The translations under genes and the position numbers were made by a program. From Candidatus Pantoea bituminis (lineage in GTDB: Bacteria; Pseudomonadota; Gammaproteobacteria; Enterobacterales; Enterobacteriaceae): a stretch of 64,000 bases of DNA. Positions 51,532-62,942 of this stretch are shown piece by piece. Numbering within the stretch: the first letter of the stretch is position 1; every line of letters starts with the position of its first letter. The notes below the pieces were generated by a model. The model did not search any database. It was given only the letters and a program-made list of their open reading frames with translations, and was not told the DNA's origin. The DNA is taken from the NCBI RefSeq assembly GCF_018842675.1, contig NZ_JAGTWO010000004.1, positions 3,596,001-3,660,000 on the forward strand, in the 5' to 3' direction.

Positions 51532-53168
51532 TCAGTTTGTCTTACGCCAGCCAATTAACCAAGAGACAATCCCCGCTGCCATTAACACGGCAGGAAAGAA
51601 GTCCCATTCCGGTCGACTCAAGAGTACCGCCGTGCCGCTTAACAACAGCGTGGCACCGACGCCAAACAGATACTTCGCCTGATGATGGCGGGTACGCTGC
51701 GCATTGAGATCGCCCACTAACTTATCGACGCTATGCCGCAAAAGCTTATGCTGACGCATGCTGTCGTAAAACAGTTCCGGCAGTTCAGGCAATTTTTCTG
51801 CCCAGAATGGCGCTTTCTCTTTCACCGCACGAATGATTGCCGGGATACCGATCTGATCCTTGATCCAGTCTTCAAGGAAAGGTTTTGCCGTCTTCCACAA
51901 ATCCAGTTGCGGATAGAGCTGACGTCCAATCCCTTCTACATAGAGTAGCGTTTTTTGCAGCAAAACCAGCTGCGGCTGTACTTCCATATTGAAGCGACGT
52001 GCCGTATTAAACAGATTCAGCAGCACGTGACCAAAAGAAATCTCAGCCAGCGGCTTCTCAAAAATCGGTTCGCAGACGGTACGGATAGCAAATTCAAAAT
52101 CTTCAACATTCGTATCTGGCGGAACCCAACCAGAGTCGACGTGTAATTCAGCGACCTTTTTGTAATCACGGTTAAAAAAGGCGATGAAATTTTCAGCTAA
52201 ATAGCGTTTATCTTCTTTGTTAAGCGAGCCCACGATGCCGCAGTCGATGCCGATATATTGCGGATCTTCTGGGTGATCGTAGCTCACGAAGATATTGCCG
52301 GGATGCATGTCTGCATGGAAAAAACTGTCGCGAAAAACCTGCGTGAAGAACACCTGAACGCCGCGCTCGGCGAGCAATTTCATGTTCACGCCGTGTTGTT
52401 CAAGCGTCACTACATCTGAGATAGGGATGCCATAAATGCGCTCCATCACCAGCATTGTTTCGCTGCAGTAGTCTGAATAAATCTCAGGCACATACAGCAT
52501 GCGGCTATCTTCAAAGTTACGACGCAGCTGAATAGCATTCGCCGCTTCACGCAGCAAATTCAATTCATCAATCAAGGTTTTTTCATAATCACGCACCACT
52601 TCAAGCGGGCGCAAACGGCGACCATCTGGCAGCAAGCGCGGCACCCAACGCGCTAAGCGATAGATCAGCTGCATATCTGCTTTGATCACAGGCAGGATGT
52701 CTGGGCGGATCACCTTGATAACGATTTTCTTACCATTGGATTTCAGCGTCGCGGTGTGAACTTGCGCTATCGAGGCCGACGCCAGCGGTTTGATATCAAA
52801 ATCATCAAACCAGGTTTCAATCGGCGCTCCCATCGAGGCTTCAATCTGCGCTTTCGCTTTAACGCCATCAAAAGGCGCAACACGGTCCTGCAAAATAGCC
52901 AGTTGGTCAGCAATCATTGGCGGGAACAGATCGCGACGCGTTGATAGCATCTGACCAAATTTAATCCACACTGGCCCAAGCTGCTCCATGGCCATACGCA
53001 AACGCGCACCAATCGGCTCTTCAACGTGCTTATTGGGAATCCAGAAAACGCAGCGACGCCACAGACGAAGCGGAAGGGTAATGCGCATTTGAGGAATTAA
53101 TTCATCAAGGCCGTAAGTTAAAAAACCTTGATAATGAAATACAAGCGGCGGATCTCACCAAAACTCAT
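51532..53168 (-). CDS. ubiB: Ubiquinone biosynthesis regulator/ATPase UbiB, one-base frameshift
   Basis: Atypical kinase-fold protein needed for aerobic ubiquinone synthesis. The start at 53168 ([14 protein letters not shown]) overlaps the ubiJ stop (ATGA). The frame breaks at 53120-53125, where six A (T on the coding strand) should be seven: VF then stop instead of [15 protein letters not shown]. Downstream reads normally, with the KxGQ motif in [30 protein letters not shown], and two C-terminal membrane helices. Corrected length is 545 residues (E. coli 546). A shorter start at 53088 ([10 protein letters not shown]) is rejected. Confidence 0.95.
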
Positions 53169-53776
53169 TTCGCCTCCAGCTGCGCTAAACGCGCAGTGAG
53201 CGCATCAAGCGAACGTTCCATCGCGTCTACCTCTTCGGAAAACCAGGCTAACTCCAGCGCGCCGGGTGCAACGCGCCACTCTTCAGTAATCGCCTGACCT
53301 AAATAATCTTGGCGCCGTTGCACTTCGCCTTTTACAAAACGCAAAGCACGCTGTGCGCCTTGGCTAATGCCTTGGGCCGCGATATCACCGATCCAGGGTG
53401 CCAAATATTCGGCGGGATCCAGCTCAGCCAGATCCATAAGTGCAGAAAATTGCTGCACCACCTGCAAGTCGCCTTCAACCTCCAGTTCACCGCTGCGGAT
53501 CAGGCTGGTGAGCTGTTGACGATCGCGCAGTTTCGGCAATGTTTTTAGCTGGGTGAGCACCGTGCAATCGCTGACATCCTGCCAATCACCCAACACATCC
53601 AGCTGTTGCTCGCTGAACACCAGCACTAAAGGATTGGAAAATTCGCTCAAACGCAGCGTCAGTACTTTACCTGCCAAACGTTGGCGCGCAGCTTTCAGGC
53701 TGCGGTCGCGATACAGCACGCGGTTCAGTGCAGTCTCAAGTCCGGCAGTGATTAGGGGCGTTAAGGTCATCACCAT
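53165..53776 (-). CDS. ubiJ: Ubiquinone biosynthesis accessory factor UbiJ
   Basis: SCP2-domain lipid-binding scaffold for the Ubi complex. It has 203 residues; LPKLRDRQQLTSLIRSGELE and AITEEWRVAPGALELAWF match E. coli UbiJ. A start two codons inward (MTLTPLITAG) is equally plausible. Sits between ubiE and ubiB, the standard ubiE-ubiJ-ubiB operon. Confidence 0.94.
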   Translation of the reverse strand: MVMTLTPLITAGLETALNRVLYRDRSLKAARQRLAGKVLTLRLSEFSNPLVLVFSEQQLDVLGDWQDVSDCTVLTQLKTLPKLRDRQQLTSLIRSGELEVEGDLQVVQQFSALMDLAELDPAEYLAPWIGDIAAQGISQGAQRALRFVKGEVQRRQDYLGQAITEEWRVAPGALELAWFSEEVDAMERSLDALTARLAQLEAK

Positions 53777-53782
53777 AGTCGT

Positions 53783-54541
53783 TTAGAACTTAAATCCACG
53801 GTGCAGCGCAACGATGCCGCCGGTCATATTGGAATAGGTGGTATTTTCAAATCCAACATCGTTCATCATCGCCTTCAGGGTTTCCTGATCGGGATGCATA
53901 CGGATTGACTCGGCCAGATAGCGATAGCTTTCTGCGTCTTGTGCCACCAGCTGGCCAATACGCGGCAGGATGTGGAAAGAATACGCATCGTAAGCTTTGC
54001 TTAATGGCTCAAGCATCGGCTTAGAAAACTCCAACACCAGCAAACGTCCGCCCGGCTTTAATACGCGAAACATCGACGCCAGCGCTTTCTCTTTTTCGGT
54101 CACGTTACGCAGACCAAAAGAGATGGTGATGCAGTCAAAATAGTTATCCGGGAACGGCAGCGCTTCGGCATTTGCCTGCACGTAATTGACGTTGCCAACC
54201 ACGCCGAGATTGCGCAGTTTTTCGCGACCCATTTTCAGCATGGAACTGTTGATGTCAGCCAGTACAACCTGACCCGTTTCACCAACCAAACGAGAGAACT
54301 TTGCGGTTAAATCACCGGTTCCGCCCGCCAAATCTAATACACGTTGACCACGGCGCACGCCGCTGCTGTCAATGGTAAAACGCTTCCAGATGCGATGAAC
54401 GCCAAACGACATTAAGTCATTCATCACGTCATATTTTGCCGCTACGGAATGAAACACGTCCGCGACTTTGTCAGCCTTCTCGCTTTTAGCGACCGTCTGA
54501 AAGCCAAAATGGGTAGTTTCCTGCTGTGATTCATCTGCCAT
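53783..54541 (-). CDS. ubiE: C-methyltransferase UbiE (ubiquinone/menaquinone)
   Basis: SAM-dependent methylase acting on demethylmenaquinol and a ubiquinone precursor. It has 252 residues from [17 protein letters not shown], the conserved start; 21 extra upstream codons are dropped. The SAM motif [16 protein letters not shown] is intact, and [13 protein letters not shown] and [16 protein letters not shown] follow. First of ubiE-J-B. Confidence 0.97.
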   Translation of the reverse strand: MADESQQETTHFGFQTVAKSEKADKVADVFHSVAAKYDVMNDLMSFGVHRIWKRFTIDSSGVRRGQRVLDLAGGTGDLTAKFSRLVGETGQVVLADINSSMLKMGREKLRNLGVVGNVNYVQANAEALPFPDNYFDCITISFGLRNVTEKEKALASMFRVLKPGGRLLVLEFSKPMLEPLSKAYDAYSFHILPRIGQLVAQDAESYRYLAESIRMHPDQETLKAMMNDVGFENTTYSNMTGGIVALHRGFKF

Positions 54542-54616
54542 CGGTTTTACCTGCTCCACAAACAATTCTTCACGAAGTGTATCAGAGTCACGGAAGTCAG
54601 GCACGCAGCGCCCATG

Positions 54617-56116
54617 TTATTCATGGAGGCGTCTCACACGTAAGTCGCTGTCATCCGCTTCGTTTTCATCTTCTAACTCATCTTCAGCATCGCTTTCTGG
54701 CTTTGCACGTTCCACTAACAAAGGATTGATTGAGCGCTTCACTTCAACCCCAAGGTCCCGAAAACCTTCGCTTTGCGCAATGAGATTTCCACGCCCTTCT
54801 GCCAGCTTCTTCATCGCCTCGCGATAGCTGTTTTGCGCTTTATCCAGATTGACGCCAATCCCGCTCATGTCATCGACAAACAGCCGCATCTTGTCATACA
54901 GTTTTGCCGCACGCTCGGCGATACGCTGTGCATTGCGGCTTTGATGTTCATAACGCCACAGATTATTGATGGTACGTAGCGCCACCAGCAGCGTGGTTGG
55001 GCTAACGAGCATGATGTTCTGCTGTAGCGCTTCACTGATCAGTTCTGGCTGGCGATCAATAGCCAACAAAAAGGCTGGCTCAACCGGAATGAACATCAAC
55101 ACATAATCCAGCGATCGTAAACCCGGCAATTGTTGATAATCTTTGCGCCCGAGCAAGCGAATGTGTCCGCGCATTGCGCTGATATGTTCCTGAATCGCCT
55201 GCTCGCGATCAACTTCATCTTCCGCGTTGAAGTAGCGTTCATAGGCAACCAGCGTCATTTTAGCGTCAATCACCACATCCTTATCTTGCGGTAAACGAAC
55301 GATCACATCCGGTTGCATCCTGCCCTGCTGTTCCGACTGAATGCTGACTTGAGTTTCATATTCGTAGCCTTCGCGCAGACCTGATGCTTCCAGCACCCGG
55401 CTCAACACCACTTCGCCCCAGTTTCCCTGGATTTTATTATCGCCTTTCAGCGCTTTAGTAAGGTTAACCGCTTCTTGCGCCATCTGGGCATTCAGCTGCT
55501 GGAGCTGACGAATTTCATGCGTGAGCGTATGGCGTTCGCGCGCTTCAAGGCCAAAACTTTCATGTACCTGACGACGAAAACCATCCAGCTGTTCACGCAG
55601 CGGGCTAATCAGGCTGTTCAGGCTTTGGCGGTTCTGTTCATCGACGCGCCGCCCGCTGTTTTCAAAAATGCGGTTAGCAAGATTTTCAAACTGGGCGCTC
55701 AGGCGCTGTTCACTGTTGGTCAGCAGGCGCTGCTTCTCTTCCGTGGCGAAACGCGTCTCTTCAAGTCGGATGGTGACTTCACGCAGCTCAGCTTCCTGAG
55801 CACTATTAACTTCCAGCTGATTACGCAACTCGCGATTCAGCTGCTCGCTTTCGCTGCGCCAATAATCCAACTGTTGCAGACGCTCATTCGCCCCGCTCAA
55901 CGCACCATGCAGTTGACGAAGTTCTTGCTCGCGTTGCTGAGATTGTTGTTGAAGTTGGTCGATATGCAGCTGCTGGCGCTGTTGTGCTGCTTCCAGCAAG
56001 CGACGTTCGGTAGCAAAACTGGCGAGTTGTTGACTGGCGCGCAGTTGCGCCAGTATCCAGCCAATGCCCAAGCCTGCCAGCGCCAGGCAGGCGCTGATAA
56101 TGATGTGCTGATCCAT
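54617..56116 (-). CDS. rmuC: DNA recombination protein RmuC
   Basis: Proposed to limit recombination at inverted repeats. It has 499 residues: an N-terminal membrane anchor (ACLALAGLGIGWILAQL), a long coiled coil (about residues 30-200, Gln/Glu/Leu rich), then the RmuC nuclease-like domain with IQGNWGEVVLSRVLEASGLR, VIDAKMTLVAYERY and FIPVEPAFLLAI. C-terminal acidic tail. Upstream of ubiE as in E. coli. Confidence 0.96.
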   Translation of the reverse strand: MDQHIIISACLALAGLGIGWILAQLRASQQLASFATERRLLEAAQQRQQLHIDQLQQQSQQREQELRQLHGALSGANERLQQLDYWRSESEQLNRELRNQLEVNSAQEAELREVTIRLEETRFATEEKQRLLTNSEQRLSAQFENLANRIFENSGRRVDEQNRQSLNSLISPLREQLDGFRRQVHESFGLEARERHTLTHEIRQLQQLNAQMAQEAVNLTKALKGDNKIQGNWGEVVLSRVLEASGLREGYEYETQVSIQSEQQGRMQPDVIVRLPQDKDVVIDAKMTLVAYERYFNAEDEVDREQAIQEHISAMRGHIRLLGRKDYQQLPGLRSLDYVLMFIPVEPAFLLAIDRQPELISEALQQNIMLVSPTTLLVALRTINNLWRYEHQSRNAQRIAERAAKLYDKMRLFVDDMSGIGVNLDKAQNSYREAMKKLAEGRGNLIAQSEGFRDLGVEVKRSINPLLVERAKPESDAEDELEDENEADDSDLRVRRLHE

Positions 56117-56201
56117 GATTCCCTCGCCAGATGCGTTGCTGAGGGAAAAGGTAGAGTCGCACTGTATGAATGTCCAGACAATTCTGCCCGGCGTTAAGGC
56201 G

Positions 56202-57470
56202 TTATAACGCTCTGACGCTCAGTGTGCCTGCTTGCCAGTCATCAATCAGGAAAAACGGCATCGGCAGCACCCATTCTCCTTTTTTAACTTTCGCCGGATA
56301 ATTCCAGGTATTGCCGCCGTAAGTGATTTCAACCTGCTGCTCTTCGCCGTCAACGCCATTGGTTTTTCCTGCCATGCTGGCAAACCCAGCATTGCTGCCT
56401 ACATGGAAACTGTCCGTTTTCCAACGTATCGGTGCATGTGCTGGCCAAGGCTGCGCCTGATAAAAATTAAAGATGTCATCGTGATTGAGAATACTTTCTC
56501 GCACTGTCGGCCATAAGGCGACTTTCAAGAAGTACTGATCGGTAAAGCGTTCGCTGCCTTCATATTGTGCAATGAAGTCACGCATCGACTGTTCAACGTT
56601 GTTAAATACGCCATGACAGCCGCCCCACATTCCTGCCAGCAATAATTCGGTGTGTGAATAATAGTCACGCATATGGTGGAACCAGTATGGCGAAGCTAGC
56701 CAGGCGTTAACCGCCGCCACTTCACGTTCCGAAAGCAAGGAATCTGCGTCGCGTACGATGTAGCGTTTTACCGCAGGATCATCCATCACCAGGAAACGCC
56801 AAAGCGTAGGGAAAATAGTTTTTTCATGCGACATATCTACTAACTGTACATGCCGCTGCTCAAGGCGCTGCCAGACATGTTTCGGCACGGTGTCGTCAAG
56901 ATAGACTCGGCAAACCCAGCCCGGATAGAACTCTTGTGCCACCTCCACGTTTTTGATCAGCGTTTCGCAATAGCGCGGCTGACCACCATAAAGGCTAAAC
57001 GAAATCACATTTTGTTCAGGCTGGCTAAGATCGATGGGTTCGGGTTGCGGTGCAGGATAAGCGTAGCGCTGGCCTTGACTAAAACGTGCATCTGACTGAT
57101 TCAGTGATTCCAGGCCATAACGCGCCACTTCTTCATTTTTACCTAACCAACCGCAGACTTCTGTCAGGCCATCCAACCAGGTTTCCGAAGCGGTGGCACG
57201 CAATGCAGCAGGTGCCTGATAGATTTTTTGGTAAATCTTGTAGGATTTATTGTATTGACCCAGACGCATCAGGCAGAGCGCATAATCGCTCAGCACTTGC
57301 ATTTGATTAGGCATAAAACGCAGAACTTCTTCACAGCATTTCATTGCCTGCTGGAAATTATTCTGGCTCATCGCGACGCGGAAGCGCGCGGCGCTGTTTT
57401 CCATTTGCGCTTGCAGCGCAGCGGGATTAGGTCCAAAGGAAGGCCGACGTACAGGAATCGTATTGCGCAT
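56202..57470 (-). CDS. Unrecognised TPR / glycosyltransferase-like protein
   Basis: I do not recognise a named gene. It has 422 residues from MRNTIPVRRPSFGPNP; an ATG 12 codons upstream is possible but has a poorer site. Residues about 20-120 look like two or three TPR helices (FRVAMSQNNFQQAMKCCEEV, ALCLMRLGQYNKSYKIYQK). Residues about 150-420 resemble a nucleotide-sugar dependent fold: NVISFSLYGGQPRYCETLI, RDADS at 240-244 as a candidate DXD metal site, HMRD at 266, GMWGG at 280, and SFHVGSNAG. No signal peptide or membrane span. It lies between rmuC and udp, where E. coli has no gene. Acceptor and role unknown. Confidence 0.75.
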   Translation of the reverse strand: MRNTIPVRRPSFGPNPAALQAQMENSAARFRVAMSQNNFQQAMKCCEEVLRFMPNQMQVLSDYALCLMRLGQYNKSYKIYQKIYQAPAALRATASETWLDGLTEVCGWLGKNEEVARYGLESLNQSDARFSQGQRYAYPAPQPEPIDLSQPEQNVISFSLYGGQPRYCETLIKNVEVAQEFYPGWVCRVYLDDTVPKHVWQRLEQRHVQLVDMSHEKTIFPTLWRFLVMDDPAVKRYIVRDADSLLSEREVAAVNAWLASPYWFHHMRDYYSHTELLLAGMWGGCHGVFNNVEQSMRDFIAQYEGSERFTDQYFLKVALWPTVRESILNHDDIFNFYQAQPWPAHAPIRWKTDSFHVGSNAGFASMAGKTNGVDGEEQQVEITYGGNTWNYPAKVKKGEWVLPMPFFLIDDWQAGTLSVRAL

Positions 57471-57567
57471 AAGAAAGTTCTCAGGTTCAGCTGAAATGGC
57501 GCGCATCTTAAGGGAAGCAGCAGGTTAACCTTTATAAGCCCGGTCTTGAAACCTGCTGCCGCGCGCG

Positions 57568-58329
57568 TTATAGCAAGCGACGCGCCGCTTCTACAACAAT
57601 CTTCACCGCATCGCTTTCGGTCTGTTTCATGGTCGCCGCATCTGGAATCTCTTTCTGCGTACGATTCACGATAACGCCCGCCACCATACCGGCTCGCAGC
57701 CCTTGGCTGGCGCACATGGTTAACAGTGTAGCGGATTCCATCTCATAGTTGAGAACACCCATCTGTTGCCACTCTTTCATTGAACCCTGAAAGCGGCTGA
57801 CGACGCGTCCTGAAACAGTGTCATAGCGCTCCTGGCCTGGATAAAAGGTGTCGGAAGATGCCGTGATACCAATATGGGTAGCTGCGCCACACTCCTCTGC
57901 TGCCGCAACCAAGGCAGTCGTGCAGGCAAAATCCGCTACTGCGGGGAATTCCATCGGTGCAAAGTGCAGGCTGGCACCATCTAAACGCACTGATGCGGTT
58001 GTGACTAATACGTCACCTACATTAATGTGCGGTTGAATCGCGCCGGTGGTACCAACACGCAAGAAGGTGCGCACCCCAAGCTGGGCCAGCTCTTCAACCG
58101 CAATGGAAGTGGAAGGCCCGCCGATACCGGTTGAGCAAACAATCACCGGTTTACCATCCAGTTTTGCTAGCCATGAGGTAAATTCACGGTGCGAAGCCAG
58201 ATGCTGCGCATCGTCCATCAGTCCGGCGATTTTCTTAACGCGCTCCGGATCGCCGGGCACAATGGCTAAAGTCGCCCCTTGCAGATCGGCTTTGGTAAGA
58301 CCAAGGTGGAAAACGTCAGACTGTGTCAT
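57568..58329 (-). CDS. udp: Uridine phosphorylase
   Basis: Splits uridine to uracil and ribose-1-phosphate. It has 253 residues. The phosphate site is in [16 protein letters not shown] and [19 protein letters not shown] near the substrate pocket. ATG follows GGAG. Two CRP-type sites upstream fit the known CRP-CytR control. Confidence 0.97.
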   Translation of the reverse strand: MTQSDVFHLGLTKADLQGATLAIVPGDPERVKKIAGLMDDAQHLASHREFTSWLAKLDGKPVIVCSTGIGGPSTSIAVEELAQLGVRTFLRVGTTGAIQPHINVGDVLVTTASVRLDGASLHFAPMEFPAVADFACTTALVAAAEECGAATHIGITASSDTFYPGQERYDTVSGRVVSRFQGSMKEWQQMGVLNYEMESATLLTMCASQGLRAGMVAGVIVNRTQKEIPDAATMKQTESDAVKIVVEAARRLL

Positions 58330-58389
58330 TTCAGACTCCTGATTAAAAGAAAGTAGCGCGCCACTTTACGTCAGCGCGCCCGATAAATA

Positions 58390-58405
58390 TGTGATAACAA
58401 TCACT
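58390..58405. promoter_or_regulatory. CRP-type site, udp-proximal
   Basis: TGTGATAACAATCACT closely matches the TGTGA-N6-TCACA consensus. It lies 61 bases upstream of the udp start. With the second site 52 bases away it resembles the E. coli udp CRP-CytR-CRP arrangement; CytR binding between is inferred. Confidence 0.75.
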
Positions 58406-58441
58406 TCATAAAATGAAAGTTACATTTTTTATCAGAAAAAA

Positions 58442-58457
58442 TGCGATCAATATCACA
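58442..58457. promoter_or_regulatory. CRP-type site, distal
   Basis: TGCGATCAATATCACA matches the CRP consensus at most positions, 52 bases from the first site. Confidence 0.65.
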
Positions 58458-58633
58458 CCTTGAGTTTAAGTCATCCCGCACTGCTACAAGCTGTACTGTG
58501 AAGCCAGTCAGCGCAATGTTAAAGAGGTAGGTGATTTTATCTGTTGCTGACTCTGTTACCCCTTGTCTGGTCCGCGCGAAATCTGGCCAGGCTATAGTTA
58601 CGTGATTGCGCTATTGCTTGCACGGAGAAAACA

Positions 58634-59469
58634 ATGAAAACCGAAGATAATATGGCACAAAAATCAGCGGGAGGCGGCTTTGCACCTGCAGTGCAGCCGA
58701 CTGCTTCTACGACCATTTTTACTGAAAGCCCCGACATTCAATTCGGCGAAACCTCAGTCCCAAGCCAGGGCGAGAACATGCCTGCTTTTTTGCCAAACCC
58801 AAAGGTGCTGAAGGCCCATTGCCGGTCGTGCTCGTCGTGCAGGAAATTTTTGGCGTACATGAACATATTCGCGATATTTGCCGCCGTCTGGCGCTAGAGG
58901 GTTATCTGGCGGTTGCACCTGAGCTCTATTTTCGCGAAGGCGACCCGAACGAGTACACCGATATTCCCACGCTATTTAAAGAACTTGTGAGCAAAGTGCC
59001 CGACACACAAGTGCTCGCCGATCTCGATCACGCGGCCAATTGGGCAGCGCGTAACGGCGGTGATATTCGCCGGATGGGCATTACCGGCTTCTGCTGGGGC
59101 GGTCGTATCAGTTGGCTTTACGCAGCACATAATCCACAGTTGCGTGCCGCCGTGGCGTGGTATGGCCGCGTAATGGGAGACAAAACCATGAAGCAGCAAA
59201 AACATCCAATTGATATTGCTGTCGATCTTTCCGCGCCGGTGCTGGGTTTATATGGCGGGCAGGATGAGAGCATCCCCCTGGAAAGCGTGGAGCAGATGCG
59301 TCAGGCGATACATGCTGCAAATGCCAAAGCTGAAATCATCGTTTATCCCGAAGCAGGCCATGCTTTTAATGCCGATTATCGACCCAGCTACCACGCAGAG
59401 TCAGCCAAAGATGGCTGGGCGCGCATGCTGGCCTGGTTTAAACAATACGGTGTTGCGCCATCCGCTTAA
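58634..59469 (+). CDS. dlhH: Dienelactone hydrolase family protein, one-base frameshift
   Basis: Alpha/beta hydrolase of the DLH family (E. coli YsgA/DlhH); the natural substrate is unknown. The N-terminal part ([24 protein letters not shown]) and the main domain ([18 protein letters not shown]) are in different frames. The break is at 58786-58791, where six T should be seven, restoring [17 protein letters not shown]. Catalytic Cys is in GFCWGG, Asp in YGGQDE, and His in AGHAF. The corrected length is 278 residues from the ATG with GGAG; a start six codons inward is possible. Converges with metE. Confidence 0.92.
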
Positions 59470-59478
59470 CCAATAAAA

Positions 59479-59500
59479 AGGGGCGCCTGAGCGCCCCAAA
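59479..59500. terminator. dlhH / metE bidirectional terminator
   Basis: GGGGCGC-CTGA-GCGCCCC with A-rich flank, between the convergent stops. Confidence 0.85.
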
Positions 59501-59519
59501 GATTCAACTCAACACACCT

Positions 59520-61789
59520 TTACACTTTTTCACCACGCAGGTTTTTCGCTGCTGTGACCATGTTCGCCAGCGCTTGGCGCGTTTCGGTCCAGCCACGCGT
59601 TTTCAGGCCGCAATCTGGGTTCACCCACAGACGTTCTTCTGGAATACGCTTAGCCGCCTTCTGCAACAGCGCTTCTATCCATTCAACGCTTGGCACATTT
59701 GGCGAGTGAATGTCATACACGCCTGGACCAATTTCGTTCGGATATTCGAAGTCTCTAAACGACTCCAGCAGATCCATATCTGAACGTGAGGTTTCGATGG
59801 TGATCACGTCCGCATCCAGCGCCGCAATAGAATCCATGATGTCGTTGAACTCGCAATAACACATGTGGGTGTGAATCTGCGTGTCGTCTTGCGCTACGGC
59901 AGCATTCAGACGGAAAGCATCAACGGCCCATGTCAGGTATGCAGCCCAATCAGATTGATGCAGCGGCAGACCTTCGCGCAGTGCGGGTTCGTCGATCTGG
60001 ATGATGCCGATGCCCGCCTTTTCCAAATCGACTACTTCATCACGCAGCGCCAGCGCAATTTGCTTAGCGATGGTTTCACGCGTCACATCTTCACGGGAAA
60101 TGACCAGCAAAGAATGGTTACGGGACCGGTCAACATGCCTTTTACCGGCTTGTCCGTCAGTGATTGCGCATACTTCGCCCACTCAACGGTGATCGCTTCA
60201 GGACGGCTTATGTCACCAATGATTACCGGCGGCTTAACGCAGCGAGAACCGTAACTTTGTACCCAACCGTTTTGTGTAAAGACGAAGCCATCAAGATGTT
60301 CACCGAAATATTCGACCATGTCGTTACGTTCAGCTTCACCGTGCACCAGTACGTCCAGACCTAAGCGCTCTTGCTCAACAATCGCCTGCTTGATGTGCCC
60401 GGCAATGCCGGTGCGATAGTGGTTGCCATCCAGACGACCCTGTTTGAAATCCAGACGCAGGCCACGAATCTCTGTGGTTTGCGGGAAAGAACCGATGGTA
60501 GTGGTTGGCCAGGCTGGAAGGTTAAAGCGTTGACGCTGTGCCTTAGCACGCTCGCCATAAGGGCTTTGTCGTTCACTATCCTGTGCGGTGATCGCTTGCA
60601 GACGTTGACCCACTGCAGCGTTGTGTACACGGCTAGAGTGAGCACGAGCACGAATCGGCGCGCTCCAGGCTTCCAGCGAGGCGGCATCATCATTATTTAA
60701 TGCCTGACTCAGCAGTGAAAGCTCAGCACATTTCTGTAGGGCGAAAGCAAACCAGCTTTTCACTTCTTCGTCCAGACGTGTTTCCACGCTCAGATCAATC
60801 GGACTGTGCAGCAGTGAACAGGAAGAGCCGATCCACAATTGCTCACGCTGACTCACCAGCGGTTGCAGGCGTTTAAACCAGCTACTGAGATCAGCACGCC
60901 ATACGTTGCGGCCATTAATCACGCCGAGCGAAAGTAACCAGGAAGCAGGAAGTTGCTGGTTCAGTTGCTGAATGTCATCACGACCGTGAACCAGGTCAAC
61001 GTGCAGGCCCTGTACCGGCAGTTCACGAATCACATCAAGATTCTGACTAATACTGTCGAAATAGGTCGTTAGCAATATTTTGCTTTGGCCTTGCAGCACA
61101 GCGTAAGCCACTTTAAAAGCGTCGCGCCAGGCCTGCGGCAGTTCCAGTGACAGCGCAGGCTCATCAATTTGCACCCACTCAATACCACGCTTAGCCAGCT
61201 CATCCAGAACCTGCTTATACACCGGCAGAATATCGTCCAGCAGGGACAAACGATCAAATTGCTCGCCCTTGACTTTACCCAGCCACAAATAGGTCACCGG
61301 ACCAAGCACTACGGGTTTGATTTTATGGCCCAGTGACAGCGCTTCGTCTACTTCATCCAGCAGTTGCGTCCAGGTCAGTTTGAACTGCTGACCTTGAGTG
61401 AATTCCGGCACCATATAGTGATAATTGGTGTTAAACCATTTGGTCATTTCAGCGGCTGCAGCCGGTTCGCCGGTCGGTGCACGGCCACGTCCCAAACGGA
61501 ACAGCGTATCGAGATCAACTGAACCCTCTTTGTTCTGGTGACGAGCAGGCACGTTGCCCAGCAGCAAGCTGGTGGTCAAAACATGATCGTACCAGGCGAA
61601 ATCGCCAACCGGCAGCAGATCCACGCCGGCATCTTTCTGTTGTTGCCAGTGACGTGCACGCAGCTCGCGGCCCACTGCCAGTAACGCTTCCTGGCTGCTG
61701 TTACCCGCCCAGTAGCTTTCCTGCGCTTTCTTCAGTTCACGACGCAGACCAACACGAGGGAAGCCGAGAGTATGGTTCAGAATGGTCAT
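59520..61789 (-). CDS. metE: Cobalamin-independent methionine synthase, one-base frameshift
   Basis: Transfers methyl from 5-methyl-THF-triglutamate to homocysteine. Start at 61789 ([20 protein letters not shown]); 78 codons upstream are spurious. The frame breaks at 60095-60097: three G (C on the coding strand) should be four, giving [12 protein letters not shown]. Restored length is 756 residues. The zinc ligands His642, Cys644 and Cys727 are intact in [10 protein letters not shown] and NPDCGL. MetJ-like boxes upstream, with metR divergent. Confidence 0.95.
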
Positions 61790-61838
61790 TTGCTGTTCTC
61801 CAGATATTCTTTCTCTTTGGCTTGAAGCTGGCAGCCAA

Positions 61839-61862
61839 AGATGTTTAGCCGTCCAGATGTTT
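61839..61862. promoter_or_regulatory. Tandem MetJ boxes in the metE-metR gap
   Basis: Three consecutive eight-base units AGATGTTT, AGCCGTCC and AGATGTTT resemble the met box AGACGTCT. They lie 50 bases before metE, in the divergent metE-metR control region, the place expected for methionine repression. Confidence 0.6.
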
Positions 61863-61933
61863 ACACCGCTATATTCTGCGGGTACTGTATGTTCCTCAAG
61901 CGCAATTTGTTCATTTCGATGTGAAGGACTCTC

Positions 61934-62860
61934 ATGATCGAACTCAAGCACCTGCGGACGCTTCAGGCTCTGCGTAATACTGGCTCGCTGGCTGCTGCTG
62001 CTGCCCAGCTTCATCAGACGCAATCTGCGTTGTCACATCAGTTCAGCGATCTGGAACAGCGGCTGGGATTCCGCCTGTTCGTCCGTAAAAGTCAGCCGTT
62101 GCGATTTACGCCGCAGGGAGAAATTTTATTGCAGCTGGCTGAGCAGGTTCTGCCGCAAATACAGCAAGCGCTGCAAGCCTGCCATGAGCCGCATCAAACC
62201 ACGCTGCGCATCGCAATTGAATGTCACAGCTGTATTCAGTGGTTAACACCTGCGCTGGATAATTTCCGCCAAAGCTGGCCGCAAGTGGTAATGGACTTCA
62301 AATCTGGCGTCACCTTTGATCCGCAACCCGCCCTGCAACAAGGCGAGCTGGACGTGGTGCTGACGTCCGATATCCTGCCGCGCTCTGGCCTGTTTTATTC
62401 ACCGATGTTTGATTTTGAAGTCCGCCTTGTTCTGGCGCCGGATCACCCGTTGGCGCAGGTTGAGCACATTTCGCCAGACGATCTCGCTGACGAGGTATTA
62501 ATGATCTATCCGGTGCAGCGACAACGCCTTGATATCTGGCGTAACTTCCTGCAACCCGCTGGCGTCAGCCCGGCACTGAAAAGCGTTGATAACACGTTGT
62601 TGTTGATTCAGATGGTGTCGGCGCGCATGGGCATTGCCGCCTTGCCACATTGGGTGGTTGAGAGTTTTGAGAAACAGGGATTGGTGGTAACTAAAACTTT
62701 GGGTGATGGATTATGGAGTCGGCTTTACGCCGCCGTACGTGACGGCGAGCAGCGCCAGCCGGTGCTGGAAGCCTTTATTCGTTTCGCTCGCCAGCACGCC
62801 TGTGAGCATCTGCCATTTGTGCGCAATGCCCAGCTTCCGGGTACCGTACTGCAACGCTAA
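61934..62860 (+). CDS. metR: LysR-family regulator MetR
   Basis: Homocysteine-responsive activator of metE and related genes. It has 308 residues: the N-terminal winged helix is [20 protein letters not shown] through [19 protein letters not shown], and the effector domain carries [13 protein letters not shown] and [15 protein letters not shown]. Divergent from metE, sharing a 144-base control region. Confidence 0.96.
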   Translation: MIELKHLRTLQALRNTGSLAAAAAQLHQTQSALSHQFSDLEQRLGFRLFVRKSQPLRFTPQGEILLQLAEQVLPQIQQALQACHEPHQTTLRIAIECHSCIQWLTPALDNFRQSWPQVVMDFKSGVTFDPQPALQQGELDVVLTSDILPRSGLFYSPMFDFEVRLVLAPDHPLAQVEHISPDDLADEVLMIYPVQRQRLDIWRNFLQPAGVSPALKSVDNTLLLIQMVSARMGIAALPHWVVESFEKQGLVVTKTLGDGLWSRLYAAVRDGEQRQPVLEAFIRFARQHACEHLPFVRNAQLPGTVLQR

Positions 62861-62942
62861 TCAAACGCCACAAACCTGCGCGAGCGCGGGTAAAATCCCC
62901 TATAATGCGCAGCCTGTCGACTGACCATAAGAAGATTTCACC

